Positions 1 to 9,700 of a DNA stretch of 33,097 nucleotides are shown here, piece after piece. The stretch comes from Pedosphaera sp. (GTDB taxonomy: Bacteria > Verrucomicrobiota > Verrucomicrobiia > Limisphaerales > JADLHS01), in assembly GCA_009695195.1 (NCBI GenBank), contig SIBJ01000043.1:1-33097 (forward strand). Direction: 5' to 3'. The position numbers and the translations under genes were made by a program. Each line of letters starts with the position of its first letter. The stretch's first letter is position 1. The notes under the pieces were generated by a model that saw only the letters and a program-made list of their open reading frames with translations, made no database searches and was not told the DNA's origin.

Positions 1-26
1 GAAAAGTGGGGCCAAACCTTGACTCC

Positions 27-130
27 TGTCGGACACCCCTTTATCACTCCTCCAGAGCGTCGCTTCGCTCCGACCACTGTCCGACAGCCCCGGAACACTG
101 TCCGACATGAATCGGAACAGGTGTCCGACA
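27..130. repeat. Cluster of four TGTCCGACA 9-mers
   Basis: The 9-mer TGTCCGACA occurs as direct copies at 78-86, 99-107 and 122-130, and inverted (TGTCGGACA) at 27-35. The direct copies are 21 and 23 bases apart, about two helical turns. The cluster ends just before position 147, where homology to the LamG protein encoded at 20423-23449 begins. No gene is visible in 1-146. It could be a repeat that served as a recombination junction, or a set of operator-like sites. I do not recognise the motif as a known operator. Confidence 0.6.
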
Positions 131-146
131 GCATTGGGATCCGCAG

Positions 147-1922
147 TATCCCGGCTTGGCGACGCGGACGAACGGTTTTGCGCTCGGTTGCGCGACCGAT
201 GGTGACGGCGTGGCCCGAGGCGTATTCGAGGATTTGGAGACATTCAACTATCCGCTGACCGCGAATAACGTTCCGGAAAACTTCCAACTCACCCAGCCGC
301 CGAATCTCATTCCGAATTTGCAGCAGTGGCTGATGGCCACCGTCGTTCACACCAACTCCCCTGATCGGATTGACAAATGGCTCGACCAAAGTGGCAAAAC
401 GAACGATGCCGTCGCCAGCGGCAGCACACGCCCTTACTGGACCAACAATGTCCTCAACGGTTTCCCCGTCGTTCACTTCGATGGGAATGTTTCTTTCGAT
501 ACCTATCTGGGCAGCTTCGTCACGAACTGGACGGAAGCCGAGGTCTTTGTGGTTCTACGTGTGGCGACTAACAAACCTTCCGGGTCACTCGGATTTTGGC
601 GCATGGGCCAAGGCAATCATTCGTATCCCAATGCCTCCGGCGAAATCATTGAGACCTTCGGCACGAAATCAGGCGATCGTAAGGTAGGCAGCACATCGCA
701 AGGGCTGACGAACTTTCATCTCTTCAATCCCTTAACCCGGGCGGGCGAATGGACGGCCCGGCTGAATGGGGCGGTGAAGTTCACCACGGCTACCAACCAG
801 GTCGGGTTCCCTGCAACCCCCGCCCTTGGCCTCGGCAACAATCGGTATGAAGGTGATATCGCGGAACTCTTGTTATTCAACCGTGTCCTGAACGCGAATG
901 AGCGGCAAGGTGTCAGCAGTTATTTGAACGAACGATACCAATTTGTTGCGACGTTGCCGCAAGCGCCGACGAATGTTACCGCGAATGTGCTCTCGCCGGG
1001 ACAAATCAGCCTGTGGTGGAATATGGCCGCGAACAACGAGCAAACGGTTTATCGGGTGGTGCGCAGTGCGGATGGAACGAATTTTTCCGGGATTGCGAAG
1101 CTTGAGGGCGCGTCGTTTGTAGATTCCGGTTTGGCGACCAACACGCCGTATTACTACCGCGTCCGCGCGGCGAATTTGGCCGGTGAATCTGAATACACGG
1201 CCATGCTCACCGCTACCACCTCGGTCAGCGGCGTGGACATGCCATTGGACCCGGCGACACTTAAACTTTGGTTGAAAGCCGATCACGGTGCACTCGTCAA
1301 TTATGACGGCACCTTGAATTCCTGGCTTGATGTATCCGGCAACACCAACCTCGTAACTTATCCGGGAGGTGATAATGTCAAACGGCCCTACTGGTTTGCG
1401 ACCACCAACGCGCTGAACAATCATCCCGTTGTTCGGTTTTTCACGACCAACTGGTTTGAGATTCAATTCGGCGGTGCGAGCAGCGCCTGGACGAATGCCA
1501 CCGAAGCCGAGGCGTTTGTGGTCTTGAAGGCGAAAGCGCCAACCAACACCCTCAACGCGGGTTTGTGGCGCATTGGGCAAGGAAATGAGCTCTATCCAAA
1601 TGCGCAGGCCAACATTATCGACACGTTCGCCACAGACACCCCTCTCACCATCAGCAATGTGTGGCAACTCACCGCAAGTCCTCACCTGTACAATCCATAT
1701 AGCATACCCGGCACGTGGTCAGCTCAGATTAACGGGAACACCGTCCGGACGCGGGTTGGAAACACTGTCGCCTTTTACAACGGCTCGCCTTTGCTGGGAG
1801 TGGGACTTAATTCCTTCGACGGCGACATCGTGGAATGTTTGATTTACAATCAGGTCCTCACCACGAGCCAGCGTGCAACCGCAACCGAATACTTACGCCG
1901 CAAATACAATTTGTGGCAGTGA
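147..1922 (+). pseudogene. 5'-truncated LamG/fibronectin-III surface protein
   Basis: The reading frame is open from 111 to 1922 and its nearest upstream in-frame stop is TGA at 108-110. From 147 the translation (YPGLATRTNGF...) aligns with residues 420 onward of the 1008-residue protein at 20423-23449, so the first ~419 residues (signal peptide, calcium-binding-like segment, first LamG-like domain) are missing. What remains is a LamG/concanavalin-like unit with conserved 'RPYW...NG.PVVHF' and 'E.FVVL' blocks, a fibronectin type III domain starting 'PQAPTNVTANVLSPGQISL', and a second LamG-like unit ending 'YLRRKYNLWQ'. The first possible start is TTG at 156, without a convincing ribosome-binding site or signal peptide. 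It is probably a decapitated copy. The remaining ~590 codons are uninterrupted, so truncation was recent or the piece is still used. Base composition is visibly less GC-rich than the housekeeping genes around it. A PEP-CTERM gene follows 17 bases after its stop. Confidence 0.75.
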
Positions 1923-1939
1923 CGAACCAAGGCCCACTT

Positions 1940-2701
1940 ATGAAGACATGTTTATCCGGATCCAGTTTCTTATTGCCCTTGTTTCTGTTGTGCCTGCTTG
2001 GCCAAAGGACTTCCGGCGAGGTGGTATTTGACAACTTTGGCCCGAATGACAGTTACGACGGGGGCAGCGGAAGAAGCATCAACTGGGTGGTCGAATCCCC
2101 GGGGTCGAGCTTTAACATGGGAATGGGTACCGCCGCACGGTTTCAAGTTTCCGGCGGGAGCTACTTTTTAAGTTCGATCACACTGGCCATGGGTAATATT
2201 TATTTTGGAGGCACAAACAATCTGGCGATTTCCATTCGGGCCGACAATGGCGGGTTGCCCACGGGCAGTTTATTGGAAACGGTGGTGGTGCATCCGACCG
2301 ACCTCACAGCTGATTATCTGGTGGTAACCTATCCATCTTCGCTCGAACCCGTCCTGATTGCGGGTGGAAATTATTGGCTGATTGCGGAGCCGGCGGACTT
2401 GAATCTGGTCAATGGCGAGAATAATGCAGCTTTTGATTGGTATTGGAGTGGAACTTTAGGGTTTGCGGGAAATCGGCAATTCAATTTCACCACGGAAGGT
2501 TGGTATGATTGGCAGGTTTTCCCGAACACGTTAGTGCCCGCTTTCCGCATCGAAGGCACGGTCGTTCCCGAGCCGGGCACGCTTTCATTATTGCTCGTCG
2601 GACTGGGCCTTGTTGCTTTTCGTGGCTGGAAGAGACTTCAAGCAGTTCCTAGCCGACCGAACGAAAACGTCAGTTCGGCGCGCTGGCGAGCATGTGCTTG
2701 A
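1940..2701 (+). CDS. PEP-CTERM sorting domain protein, choice-of-anchor-like
   Basis: A 253-residue exported protein. ATG 1940 is chosen because it gives a classical signal peptide (MKTC..., then the hydrophobic run FLLPLFLLCLLG); the frame stays open further upstream only inside the previous gene. The mature part (FDNFGPNDSYDGG... AARFQVSGG... ISIRADNGGLPTGSLLET) resembles choice-of-anchor R-type beta domains; that name is tentative. The C-terminus carries VPEPGTLSLLLVGLGLVAF followed by RGWKRL, the tripartite PEP-CTERM signal: PEP motif, membrane segment and basic tail. In this family exosortase cleaves the tail and anchors or releases the protein at the surface. No exosortase gene lies in the window. 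The frame runs about 17 residues past the basic tail and overlaps the 3' end of the opposing kinase gene by 32 bases, so a nearer stop may have been lost. It shares the LamG-then-PEP-CTERM order with the locus at 18.9-23.4 kb. Confidence 0.88.
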   Translation: MKTCLSGSSFLLPLFLLCLLGQRTSGEVVFDNFGPNDSYDGGSGRSINWVVESPGSSFNMGMGTAARFQVSGGSYFLSSITLAMGNIYFGGTNNLAISIRADNGGLPTGSLLETVVVHPTDLTADYLVVTYPSSLEPVLIAGGNYWLIAEPADLNLVNGENNAAFDWYWSGTLGFAGNRQFNFTTEGWYDWQVFPNTLVPAFRIEGTVVPEPGTLSLLLVGLGLVAFRGWKRLQAVPSRPNENVSSARWRACA

Positions 2702-4163
2702 CCTTCATCAGCAATTCCTGCGCGGTGAACGGCTTCTGGAGGTACGACGCGTCCTCGTTGCGCGTGCCGGGCCAGACGTAACCGCTCGTACACATGATGC
2801 GCGTCTCGGGCGAGACGCGCCGGATCTGCTCGACCAGTTCGCGCCCGCTCATCAACGGCATCACCAGGTCGGTGACCACGAGATCAATCGCCGGTTCTTT
2901 CCGCGTCACAATTTCCAGCGCCTTCGCGCCGGTGTTCGCCGTGAGCACGCGGTAACCGTACGACGAGAGAATCGTGTCGCCCATCGTGAGCAGCAAATCC
3001 TCGTCGTCCACCATCAGGATCGTCTGCGTGCCGGTCAGATCGGTGCCGGACTCGGCGCGTTCCTCGACGATGTTTTTTTGCGCCGGCAGATAAATCCGCA
3101 CCGACGTGCCCGCCTCGGGCAGACTCGAAACCGCCACGCCGCCGCCGTGATTGGTGACGATGCCGTAAACCCACGCCAGCCCGAGGCCGCGATGCGTCCC
3201 TTTCTTCGTCGTGAAGAACGGTTCAAAAATCCGCGGCATCACCTCGTCGGAAATGCCACTGCCATTGTCCGAAATCTCCACGCAAACATATTTGCCCGGC
3301 GCGAGCTTCGCGTTGCGGTCCTGCGTCGCCTCGTTCAATTCGACGTTGCGCGTGCGAATGGTGATCCGCCCGTCCGCGCGCAGCGACTCGACGGCGTTCT
3401 CCAGGACCTTCATGAACGCCTGCTGGATTTTCGCCTCGTCGAACTTGGCGGAAAAAAGTTTGCGCTCGATCTGCATCGCCCAGGTGACTTTTTCCTTCTC
3501 CGAATTCTGGAAAAACTCGGCGCAGCGCTGGACGATGGCGTTGAGGTTGCCGACCGGCTGCGCGCGCGCTTCTTTGTCCTGCCGGCTGAAGGCCGCGAGG
3601 TCCGCCGCCACCTCGGCCGCCTTCGCCGCGGATTTTTCGACTTCGAGCAAAGTCCGCCGCCACGGGTGCGCCGGCTCGGCCTTGCTCAGGAGCAGCGAGG
3701 TGTAGCCGAGGATGCTGGTGAGCGCGTTGTTGAAATCCAGCGCGATGGAGCGCGAAAGCTGGAGCGCGCAATCGAGCTTCTGTTTGTGCGCCAGGCCGCT
3801 GTCGGCGGCGGCCTTCACCCCGGCGACCTCCGCCACGTCCGGCAGCAGTTGCAACAGCAGAAACCGCTTCTCGTTGCGCAAATGCAGGCCGACGAGGGCG
3901 GAAAAAATTTTCGGGCCGGCGGGCAGAAGCAATTTCAACGGCGTGAGCGGCGCGAGCGCGGTCTCGCCGTCCTTGAGAAATTTCTCGACCGTGATGCAAT
4001 TGTCCGGCGCCCAGAGCGCGGCGAGTTTCGCGGAGTCCGCCGTCAGCGGGGCGCCGAAGGTGATCGTGGCCGCGTGGTTGGCGCGCACAATGTCGCCGCC
4101 GCCGTCCACCAGCAAGGCCGGCCAGACGGCGTTCTCAAAATCGAAAATGACATCGGACTTCAT
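2670..4163 (-). CDS. Hybrid sensor histidine kinase lacking the phosphoacceptor His
   Basis: A 497-residue cytosolic protein with no membrane segment. Start ATG 4163 is preferred; a TTG at 4187 would add eight residues. Positions here use the TTG numbering. The N-terminal ~130 residues look PAS-like (PALLVDGGGDIVRANHAA). The dimerisation helix reads RSIALDFNNALTSILGY at about 146-162, where this kinase class normally has HDFNN; the His position is Leu150 (codon CTG at 3740-3738). The ATPase domain looks intact: N-box ENAVESL (N264), G1 box DNGSG (307-311), F-box FEPFFTTK and G2 box GLGLAWVYGIV. A receiver domain follows (from about 388) with acidic pair DD near 394, Asp440 in VVTDLVMP, and the terminal Lys in LQKPF. 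Canonical autophosphorylation should be impossible, so it may act as a pseudokinase, phosphatase or trans-phosphorylated scaffold. It lies 57 bases downstream of cytidine deaminase on the same strand, possibly co-transcribed. Confidence 0.9.
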   Translation of the reverse strand: MKSDVIFDFENAVWPALLVDGGGDIVRANHAATITFGAPLTADSAKLAALWAPDNCITVEKFLKDGETALAPLTPLKLLLPAGPKIFSALVGLHLRNEKRFLLLQLLPDVAEVAGVKAAADSGLAHKQKLDCALQLSRSIALDFNNALTSILGYTSLLLSKAEPAHPWRRTLLEVEKSAAKAAEVAADLAAFSRQDKEARAQPVGNLNAIVQRCAEFFQNSEKEKVTWAMQIERKLFSAKFDEAKIQQAFMKVLENAVESLRADGRITIRTRNVELNEATQDRNAKLAPGKYVCVEISDNGSGISDEVMPRIFEPFFTTKKGTHRGLGLAWVYGIVTNHGGGVAVSSLPEAGTSVRIYLPAQKNIVEERAESGTDLTGTQTILMVDDEDLLLTMGDTILSSYGYRVLTANTGAKALEIVTRKEPAIDLVVTDLVMPLMSGRELVEQIRRVSPETRIMCTSGYVWPGTRNEDASYLQKPFTAQELLMKVKHMLASAPN

Positions 4164-4220
4164 GGACGAACCGTTTCCCGGTGGCAAAGTATGGCGCGAG
4201 GCATTTTTCTCAACTCCAAA

Positions 4221-4616
4221 TTACAATTTGAACGCGCCCGGCAGGAGTTCGCGCACGGAAAATTCCCGGATGACCTTCGGCGCGCGGCTGTCGGCGACGA
4301 AGACCTTCGCTCGCGGCGCGAATTCTGAAAGCAATTGCCGGCACGCCCCGCACGGCATCGCGCCGCCGGCGCAACGCGCGACGACCGCGATGGCCGTGAA
4401 ATTTCTTTTCCCCTCCGTCAAGGCCTTGAACAACGCCACGCGCTCGGCGCAACACGTCAAACCGTAGCTCGCGTTCTCGACGTTCGCGCCGCCGATGATC
4501 TCGCCCGACTTCGTGAGCAGCGCCGCGCCGACCTTGAACTTCGAGTACGGCGCGATGGCGCGCGACTGCGCCCGGAGCGCGGCGCGCACGAGTTTCTGTT
4601 TATTGATGGCGGCCAT
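4221..4616 (-). CDS. cdd: Cytidine deaminase
   Basis: A 131-residue homotetramer-type cytidine deaminase, which hydrolyses cytidine and deoxycytidine to uridine forms in pyrimidine salvage. The zinc-site motifs are clear: NVENASYG followed by CAER (catalytic Glu, first Cys ligand) and PCGACRQ (second and third Cys ligands). The length fits the short bacterial class. ATG 4616 is chosen because the alternative TTG at 4628 adds only four residues; this start overlaps the 3' end of the purine nucleoside phosphorylase gene by 17 bases, suggesting translational coupling. Pairing with a phosphorylase makes a nucleoside-salvage pair. Nothing unusual is seen in the protein. Confidence 0.96.
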   Translation of the reverse strand: MAAINKQKLVRAALRAQSRAIAPYSKFKVGAALLTKSGEIIGGANVENASYGLTCCAERVALFKALTEGKRNFTAIAVVARCAGGAMPCGACRQLLSEFAPRAKVFVADSRAPKVIREFSVRELLPGAFKL

Positions 4617-5409
4617 AAAGCTTCGCAAAATTTTTCAGCAGGTTCGCGCCGGAATGTTTCACCCGCTCGCCGGTCTCCAAAACTTCCTCGTGCGAGAGCG
4701 GCGACTTGCTGATGCCCGCCGCGAGGTTGGTGATGCACGACATCGCCGCGACGCGCAAGCCGCACTGTCGCGCCACAATCGTCTCGGGCACGGTGCTCAT
4801 CCCGACGGCGTCCGCGCCGAGCCGCGCGAACGCGCGGATCTCCGCCGGCGTCTCGTAGCTCGGCCCGCTGACCGCGAGATAAACACCCCGCTGCAATTTC
4901 AGCTTGCTCGCCTTCGCCGCTTGGAACAACAGCGCGCTCAACTTCGCATCGTAAGCCTGTGTGAGGTCAACGAACCGGGGCAGGCCCGGAATCGCCGGGC
5001 CGCGCAGCGGGTTCGTGCCCATCAAATTGATGTGGTCGGTCAGGACCATGAAATCCCCGGCGCGAAACCGCCGGTTCACGCCGCCCGCGGCGTTCGTAAG
5101 CAACAAATCCCGGATCCCAAACGCCGCGAGCGCGCGCACGGCGAACGTCACCCGCTCCATCGGATGACCTTCGTAAAAATGCGCCCGACCGCTCAACACC
5201 GCAATCGGCGTGTTCGCGAGCCGACCGAGGTAAAGTTCTCCGGCGTGACCGCTCACGCCGACGGGCGGAAAGCCCGGCAGTTTGGCGTAGGGAATCTTCG
5301 CGTCCACATCCAGTTCTTCGAGCACGTGCCCGAAGCCGCTACCCAGCACGAGCGCGAGGGTTGGGCGGAGACGCGAAAGTTTTTTGATTTGAGCGACGAC
5401 GGACTTCAC
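4600..5409 (-). CDS. punA: Purine nucleoside phosphorylase I (inosine/guanosine type)
   Basis: About 269 residues from GTG 5409. It splits inosine and guanosine with phosphate to base plus ribose-1-phosphate in purine salvage. Diagnostic blocks of the trimeric PNP family are LVLGSGFGH (phosphate loop), GRAHFYEGH, LLTNAAGGVNRRF, DHINLMGTNPL, GPSYETPAEIR and GADAVGMSTVPE. The frame is open upstream to 5592, but that stretch lies partly in the palindromic repeat at 5545-5699 and has no counterpart in the family. GTG 5409 gives the usual ~270-residue length, although no clear Shine-Dalgarno precedes it. The gene leads the minus-strand group punA-cdd-kinase. Confidence 0.93.
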   Translation of the reverse strand: MKSVVAQIKKLSRLRPTLALVLGSGFGHVLEELDVDAKIPYAKLPGFPPVGVSGHAGELYLGRLANTPIAVLSGRAHFYEGHPMERVTFAVRALAAFGIRDLLLTNAAGGVNRRFRAGDFMVLTDHINLMGTNPLRGPAIPGLPRFVDLTQAYDAKLSALLFQAAKASKLKLQRGVYLAVSGPSYETPAEIRAFARLGADAVGMSTVPETIVARQCGLRVAAMSCITNLAAGISKSPLSHEEVLETGERVKHSGANLLKNFAKLYGRHQ

Positions 5410-5544
5410 GCCCGGATTAAGCCACAGCTTGCCGCATCGGAGCAAGCAGCGAAGGACACCAGCAAAGGAAACAAGTTCGCAAATCTGGATTTCCCAAGGC
5501 CAGTGGGAGTTGCTGACGCCCGCAAGCGAGCGCGTCCCCTGACT

Positions 5545-5699
5545 CGCGCCAGCGTCGTGGAGTGCGGTGGGTGAGGGGTGGAGGGCACACACCGCTTTCC
5601 CTGATCGCTGCTATTTCTCCGCCTCTGAAACATTGCTGGCCCAAAAAGCGGTGTCAGCCCCATTCCCCGCCAGCCACCGCACTCCACGACGCTGGCGCG
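5545..5699. repeat. Long palindromic intergenic repeat (family A, copy 1)
   Basis: The outer arms 5545-5570 and 5674-5699 are a perfect 26-bp inverted repeat including GTGGAGTGCGGTGG. Nested inside is a second perfect pair, ACACCGCTTT (5589-5598) and AAAGCGGTGT (5645-5654). The loop is about 46 bases. It occupies the 443-base gene-free stretch between the divergent starts of punA (5409) and the sigma factor (5853); I see no gene there. The same nested core recurs at 32998-33097. No transposase or clear target-site duplication is visible, so it fits a non-autonomous palindromic element. Confidence 0.85.
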
Positions 5700-5852
5700 C
5701 GTCCGTGGGCGCATTATCAAACCGCGCCCTTCCGAAACAATTTCGCGGGAACTGACAGAAACCGATGCCCCAGCCGACTTACCGGGCAACCAAGGCGGAA
5801 CTGGCCGGCCAAACATTTTTTATACAAATCCGTCGGGTTTGGTGTCTATGGG

Positions 5853-6425
5853 ATGAAAGTGAGCAACGAAGCGAACCGAGACTGGTGCGAGCGGCTGTAT
5901 GAAACCAAGGCGGCCGGGCTGATTCTTTATGGCCGGGCGCTCGGGCTTTCACACGGCGAGGCGGAGGACGTGTTGCAGGAAACTTTCATGGCGCTGCTGC
6001 GGCTGGCGGAGCCGCCGGAGGAACCGGAACGCTATTGCGTCCGCAGCTTTCGCAACGCGGCGCTGAATCACCGGCGCTCGCTCTGGCGGCGGCTGACGCG
6101 GGAGTTTGAATCGCGCCGGTGGTTCGAGCGCGGGCCGGACGAGTCGCCGGCGGAACGCGCCGCGATGCGCCGGCTCGCGGAACTGCCGCAACTCCAGCGC
6201 GAAGTAATCGTGCTCAAGATTTGGCAGCGACTCACGTTCGACGAGATCGGCGGCTTGCTCGACATTTCGCCGAACACGGCGGCGGGCCGCTACCGTTACG
6301 GGCTGGAAAAAATCCGGGCCGGACTGCGAGGAGAAAATTATGAACGAGACGAAGACATTGGAAGCGCGCTTGCGCTCCTGGAAACTGCGCCGCCCCTCGG
6401 CGGGCGTGGCGCGGCGGCTCTTTGA
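5853..6425 (+). CDS. ECF-type RNA polymerase sigma factor
   Basis: A 190-residue sigma-70 family protein of the extracytoplasmic-function class. Region 2 is seen as EAEDVLQETFMALLRL with YCVRSFRNAALNHRRS following, and region 4 as LPQLQREVIVLKIWQRLTFDEIGGLLDISPNTAAGR (here cut by description: the helix-turn-helix begins at LTFDEIGG). It should direct polymerase to a small regulon. ATG 5853 is chosen because it starts right before region 2; the open frame further upstream lies in the palindrome. After region 4 the protein has a ~25-residue tail (ALALLETAPPLGG) overlapping the next gene by 86 bases in another frame. The overlapping partner is the obvious candidate regulator. Targets cannot be told from the sequence. 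Confidence 0.9.
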   Translation: MKVSNEANRDWCERLYETKAAGLILYGRALGLSHGEAEDVLQETFMALLRLAEPPEEPERYCVRSFRNAALNHRRSLWRRLTREFESRRWFERGPDESPAERAAMRRLAELPQLQREVIVLKIWQRLTFDEIGGLLDISPNTAAGRYRYGLEKIRAGLRGENYERDEDIGSALALLETAPPLGGRGAAAL

Positions 6426-6717
6426 CCGGCGCGAAGCGTCGCTCTGGCAGCCGGCCTTCATGCGGGTGCTGGTGCCGGCGGCGGCGTGCCTGATCCTCAC
6501 GGTGGTGGCGCTGAATCAGCCCGTCCGCGACGGCGGCGCGCCCCTCGGCGACGGGCCGACGCTCATGGCGATGAGCCTGAGCAACCAGAATTACGCGGCG
6601 TATCTGCCCGGCAGTTTCCAGTGCGAGGCCAACCGGCTGGATACTTTTGGATGGACAAATGGGGGTGGAATTACGTCTCCTATGCACTTCGTTTCGCCCG
6701 ATCCGGCGAACGATTGA
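6340..6717 (+). CDS. Small single-pass membrane protein, candidate sigma regulator
   Basis: A 125-residue protein starting at ATG 6340 with a strong Shine-Dalgarno (GAGGAG, about six bases upstream) inside the end of the sigma-factor gene. The first ~45 residues are charged (LEARLRSWKLRRPSAG... LFDRREA), then comes one hydrophobic segment (FMRVLVPAAACLILTVVAL), then a ~60-residue likely periplasmic part. Sigma gene followed by an overlapping single-pass protein matches the layout of ECF sigma/anti-sigma pairs. However, no zinc-binding HxxxCxxC motif is present, so the anti-sigma role is inferred from position only. The product family is otherwise unrecognised. Confidence 0.7.
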   Translation: MNETKTLEARLRSWKLRRPSAGVARRLFDRREASLWQPAFMRVLVPAAACLILTVVALNQPVRDGGAPLGDGPTLMAMSLSNQNYAAYLPGSFQCEANRLDTFGWTNGGGITSPMHFVSPDPAND

Positions 6718-6726
6718 TTGTAACTC

Positions 6727-9700
6727 ATGGAAAAACCGAAGACCCCCGCGGCCAAGGGCCAGCCCGCCGCCACTCCTGCGCCCAAAGCAGCAACTCCCGC
6801 AGCCAAGCCAGCCCTGACCGTGGCCGGCAAGCCGCCGCCGCTGTTTCGCGCGATTGACTGGCTCACCTTGTTCGTCACCGCGCTGGTCGTCTGGATCGGT
6901 TATTACTACACGCTCGCGCCCGACCTGACGCTGGAAGATTCCGGCGAACTGGCGGTGGGTTCATTTTACGCGGGCATCCCGCATCCGCCGGGCTATCCGG
7001 TGTGGACGGTTTATACCTGGCTGTGGACGGTGCTGTTGCCGATCAAAAACATCGCGTGGCGCGTGGCGATGGGTGAAGCCGCCGCCGGCGCGTTCGCGTG
7101 CGGACTGCTGGGCTTCGTGGTTTCGCGCGGGAGCAGCATGATGATGGAAGGCATCGCGGAATTGAAGGAGATCAGCCACCGCGCGGAGAACGCCATTTGC
7201 GTGGTGTCCGGTTTCGTCGCGGGCGTGTTGCTCGGTTTCAACGGCTACATGTGGAGCCAATCCATCATCGTGGAGGTGTATTCGTTCAGCGTGGTGTCGT
7301 TGATGCTGGTGCTCGTCTGCCTGCTGCGCTGGATGTACGCGCCGCATCAGCGCCGTTACCTCTACTGGGCGTTTTTCATCTTCGGCATCTGCTTCACGAA
7401 CCACCAGACGTTGATCGTGGCGGCGATGGGCATCGTGGTGGCGATTGCGGCGGCGGATTACAAAATGGGCCGCGCGATGTTCGCTTGGATTACGGTGACC
7501 TATCTTTGCGGGCTGGTGCTGAAACAGGAGAAGCTGATGTTCACGGACACCAACGCCATGGTGTACGTGATCTTCAACGTCGTGGGCATTTGCTCGATCG
7601 TGGCTTATGTCTGGTTTGGCTCGCTCACCAAAGTGACCATGCCGGAGATTCTCCGCGACGCGGCCATGGCGGCGTTCTTCCTGCTGGTGTGCGCGTCACC
7701 GAGCATGGGCGGGTTCGCGCTCTTCCTCGCGGCCCTCGCGTTCGCGGCGCTGATCCGGTTGGGCTGGACCACGCGCAAACACGGAAAGGAATGGCTGGTC
7801 GCGCTGGGTTGCGGCGGCATGTGGCTCGCGGGCGCGGCGTTTTATTTTTACATGCCGCTGGCGGGCATGACCATTCCGCCGATGCAATGGGGCTATCCCC
7901 GCACGGTCGAGGGTTTCTTCCACGCCCTGACGCGCGGGCAGTACGAAAAGACGAACCCCGTGGATTTCATCGGCGACCCACTGCGGTTCTTCACGCAATT
8001 GCAGATGTTCGCCGAGGGCGTCGTGAACGAATTCAACTGGGTTTATTCGCTGATCGCGCTCGTGCCGTTCCTTTATTTCAAGCGGATGCAAAGACGCGAA
8101 CGCGCCTGGCTCATCGGCATCACGGCCATTTACCTCTGCCTCGGCGTGCTGCTGCTGATCTTGTTGAACCCGCCGCCCGACCGGCAGGCGCGGGAACTCA
8201 TCCGCGTGTTCTTCACCGCGTCGCACGTTTGCGTGGCGATGGGCGTGGGCTACGGCCTGACGTTGATCGCCTCGACGATGGCGACGCATTACGCGACGGC
8301 GCGGCGCGCGGCGTTGCTGGGCGGATTGGTGGCGCTCGACCTCGCGGTGTTTGCGCTGGCGGTGGACACCCATTCGTCACTTGGCGGGGGTCGCGGCACC
8401 GAATCCGCCGCGCTGTTCACCTTTCTCAAGTTCGTGTTCGTGGTGCTGACGAGTTCGACCATCGTGCTGATCGGACACCGGTTGTATTTCCGTCGGCCGG
8501 ACGAAGAGTCGGACAATCACGCCCTCGTGGGCCTCGGCGTGATCGGCGTCGTCTGTCTGCTGACGAGCATTCAGACGTTCATGAATCCGCTCTCCGGCAT
8601 CGAGGAATCCACGCTCACCGGCTTCGCGAAAATCTTCTGCTGGCTGGTGGCGATCGTGGCGCTTTATTTCGCCACGCGTCCAAGTCGGGCGGAAGACCGG
8701 ACGACGATGCTGATCATCGCCGGATTGATGGCGGTGATTTCGCTCGGGTTGACGTTCGTGACGCTGCTCGGCGAGAAGCCTGAACTCAGCGGACTGGCGG
8801 CGTTCTTCCGTGCGCTCGGCAAGGTCTTTCAGCCGGATCAATACGCGCTGCCGGTCATCGCGGCGCTGATCCTGGCCGGATTGGTGTTCCTCTATGTCGT
8901 GGTCACGGCGGTCTCCAAAAAACGCGCGCCGCTCTGGATCGCGCTCGGGCTGTTCGCCGTCATGCCATTCCATGCCTTCATGTCCCATTGGGCCGACAAC
9001 GAACAGCGCGGCCATCTCTTCGGCTACTGGTTCGGGCACGACATGTTCACGCCACCGTTCGAGGGAGCGGACGGGAAGTTCGGCTGCTACGATCCCAAGC
9101 AGCGCGCCGAAATGATGAAGGACCCCGCGAAGGCGAAATACATTTACCCGGAGATGACCCGCGACGCCATTCTCTACGGCGGCACCGACCCGGGCCGCTT
9201 CTGCCCGACGTACATGATCTTCTGCGAGAGCTTCATTCCCGCGAACTGCAAGCCGCTCGATCCGCTTTACGACCGGCGCGACGTTTACATCATCACGCAA
9301 AACGCCCTCGCCGACGGCACGTATCTCAATTACATCCGCTCGCATTACAACCGCAGCGCGCAGCACGACATGCCGTTCTTCCAGGAATTGCTCCGGCCGG
9401 CGAAGGAGCGCGATCCGTTGAACAATTACAAGACCAACTTCCTCGCCCGCCTCGCGCTGAACGTGCTCGACAACCCGCTCACCAAACTCGGCGCGAACAT
9501 CGAAGCGCGTCGCCGTCGCGAAGGCGTCTATCCGCCCAAGGAAATGCTCATCGCCACGCCGGATGATTCACAGCGCTGCTTCCAGGAATATCTCCAGGAC
9601 GCGCAGAAACGGTTGCAGCACGACCGCGATTTCCCGAACGAACCGCGCCAGATCAGGCCGGGCGAGGACGTGAAGATCATCGAGAACCGCGTCCAGGTTT

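Noticed and set aside
2610..4328. 572-codon plus-strand open frame opposite the histidine kinase
   Set aside because: It is an antisense shadow of a GC-rich gene: Arg/His/Gly-rich with no recognisable domain, while the minus strand shows clear kinase and receiver motifs.
5410..5592. N-terminal extension of purine nucleoside phosphorylase to ATG 5592
   Set aside because: The extension enters the palindromic repeat and has no counterpart in the family; GTG 5409 gives the normal length.
7098..8783. 561-codon open frame inside the GT117-type gene
   Set aside because: Alternate-frame shadow with Arg/His/Gly-rich composition; the +1377-residue frame has a family signature and membrane segments.
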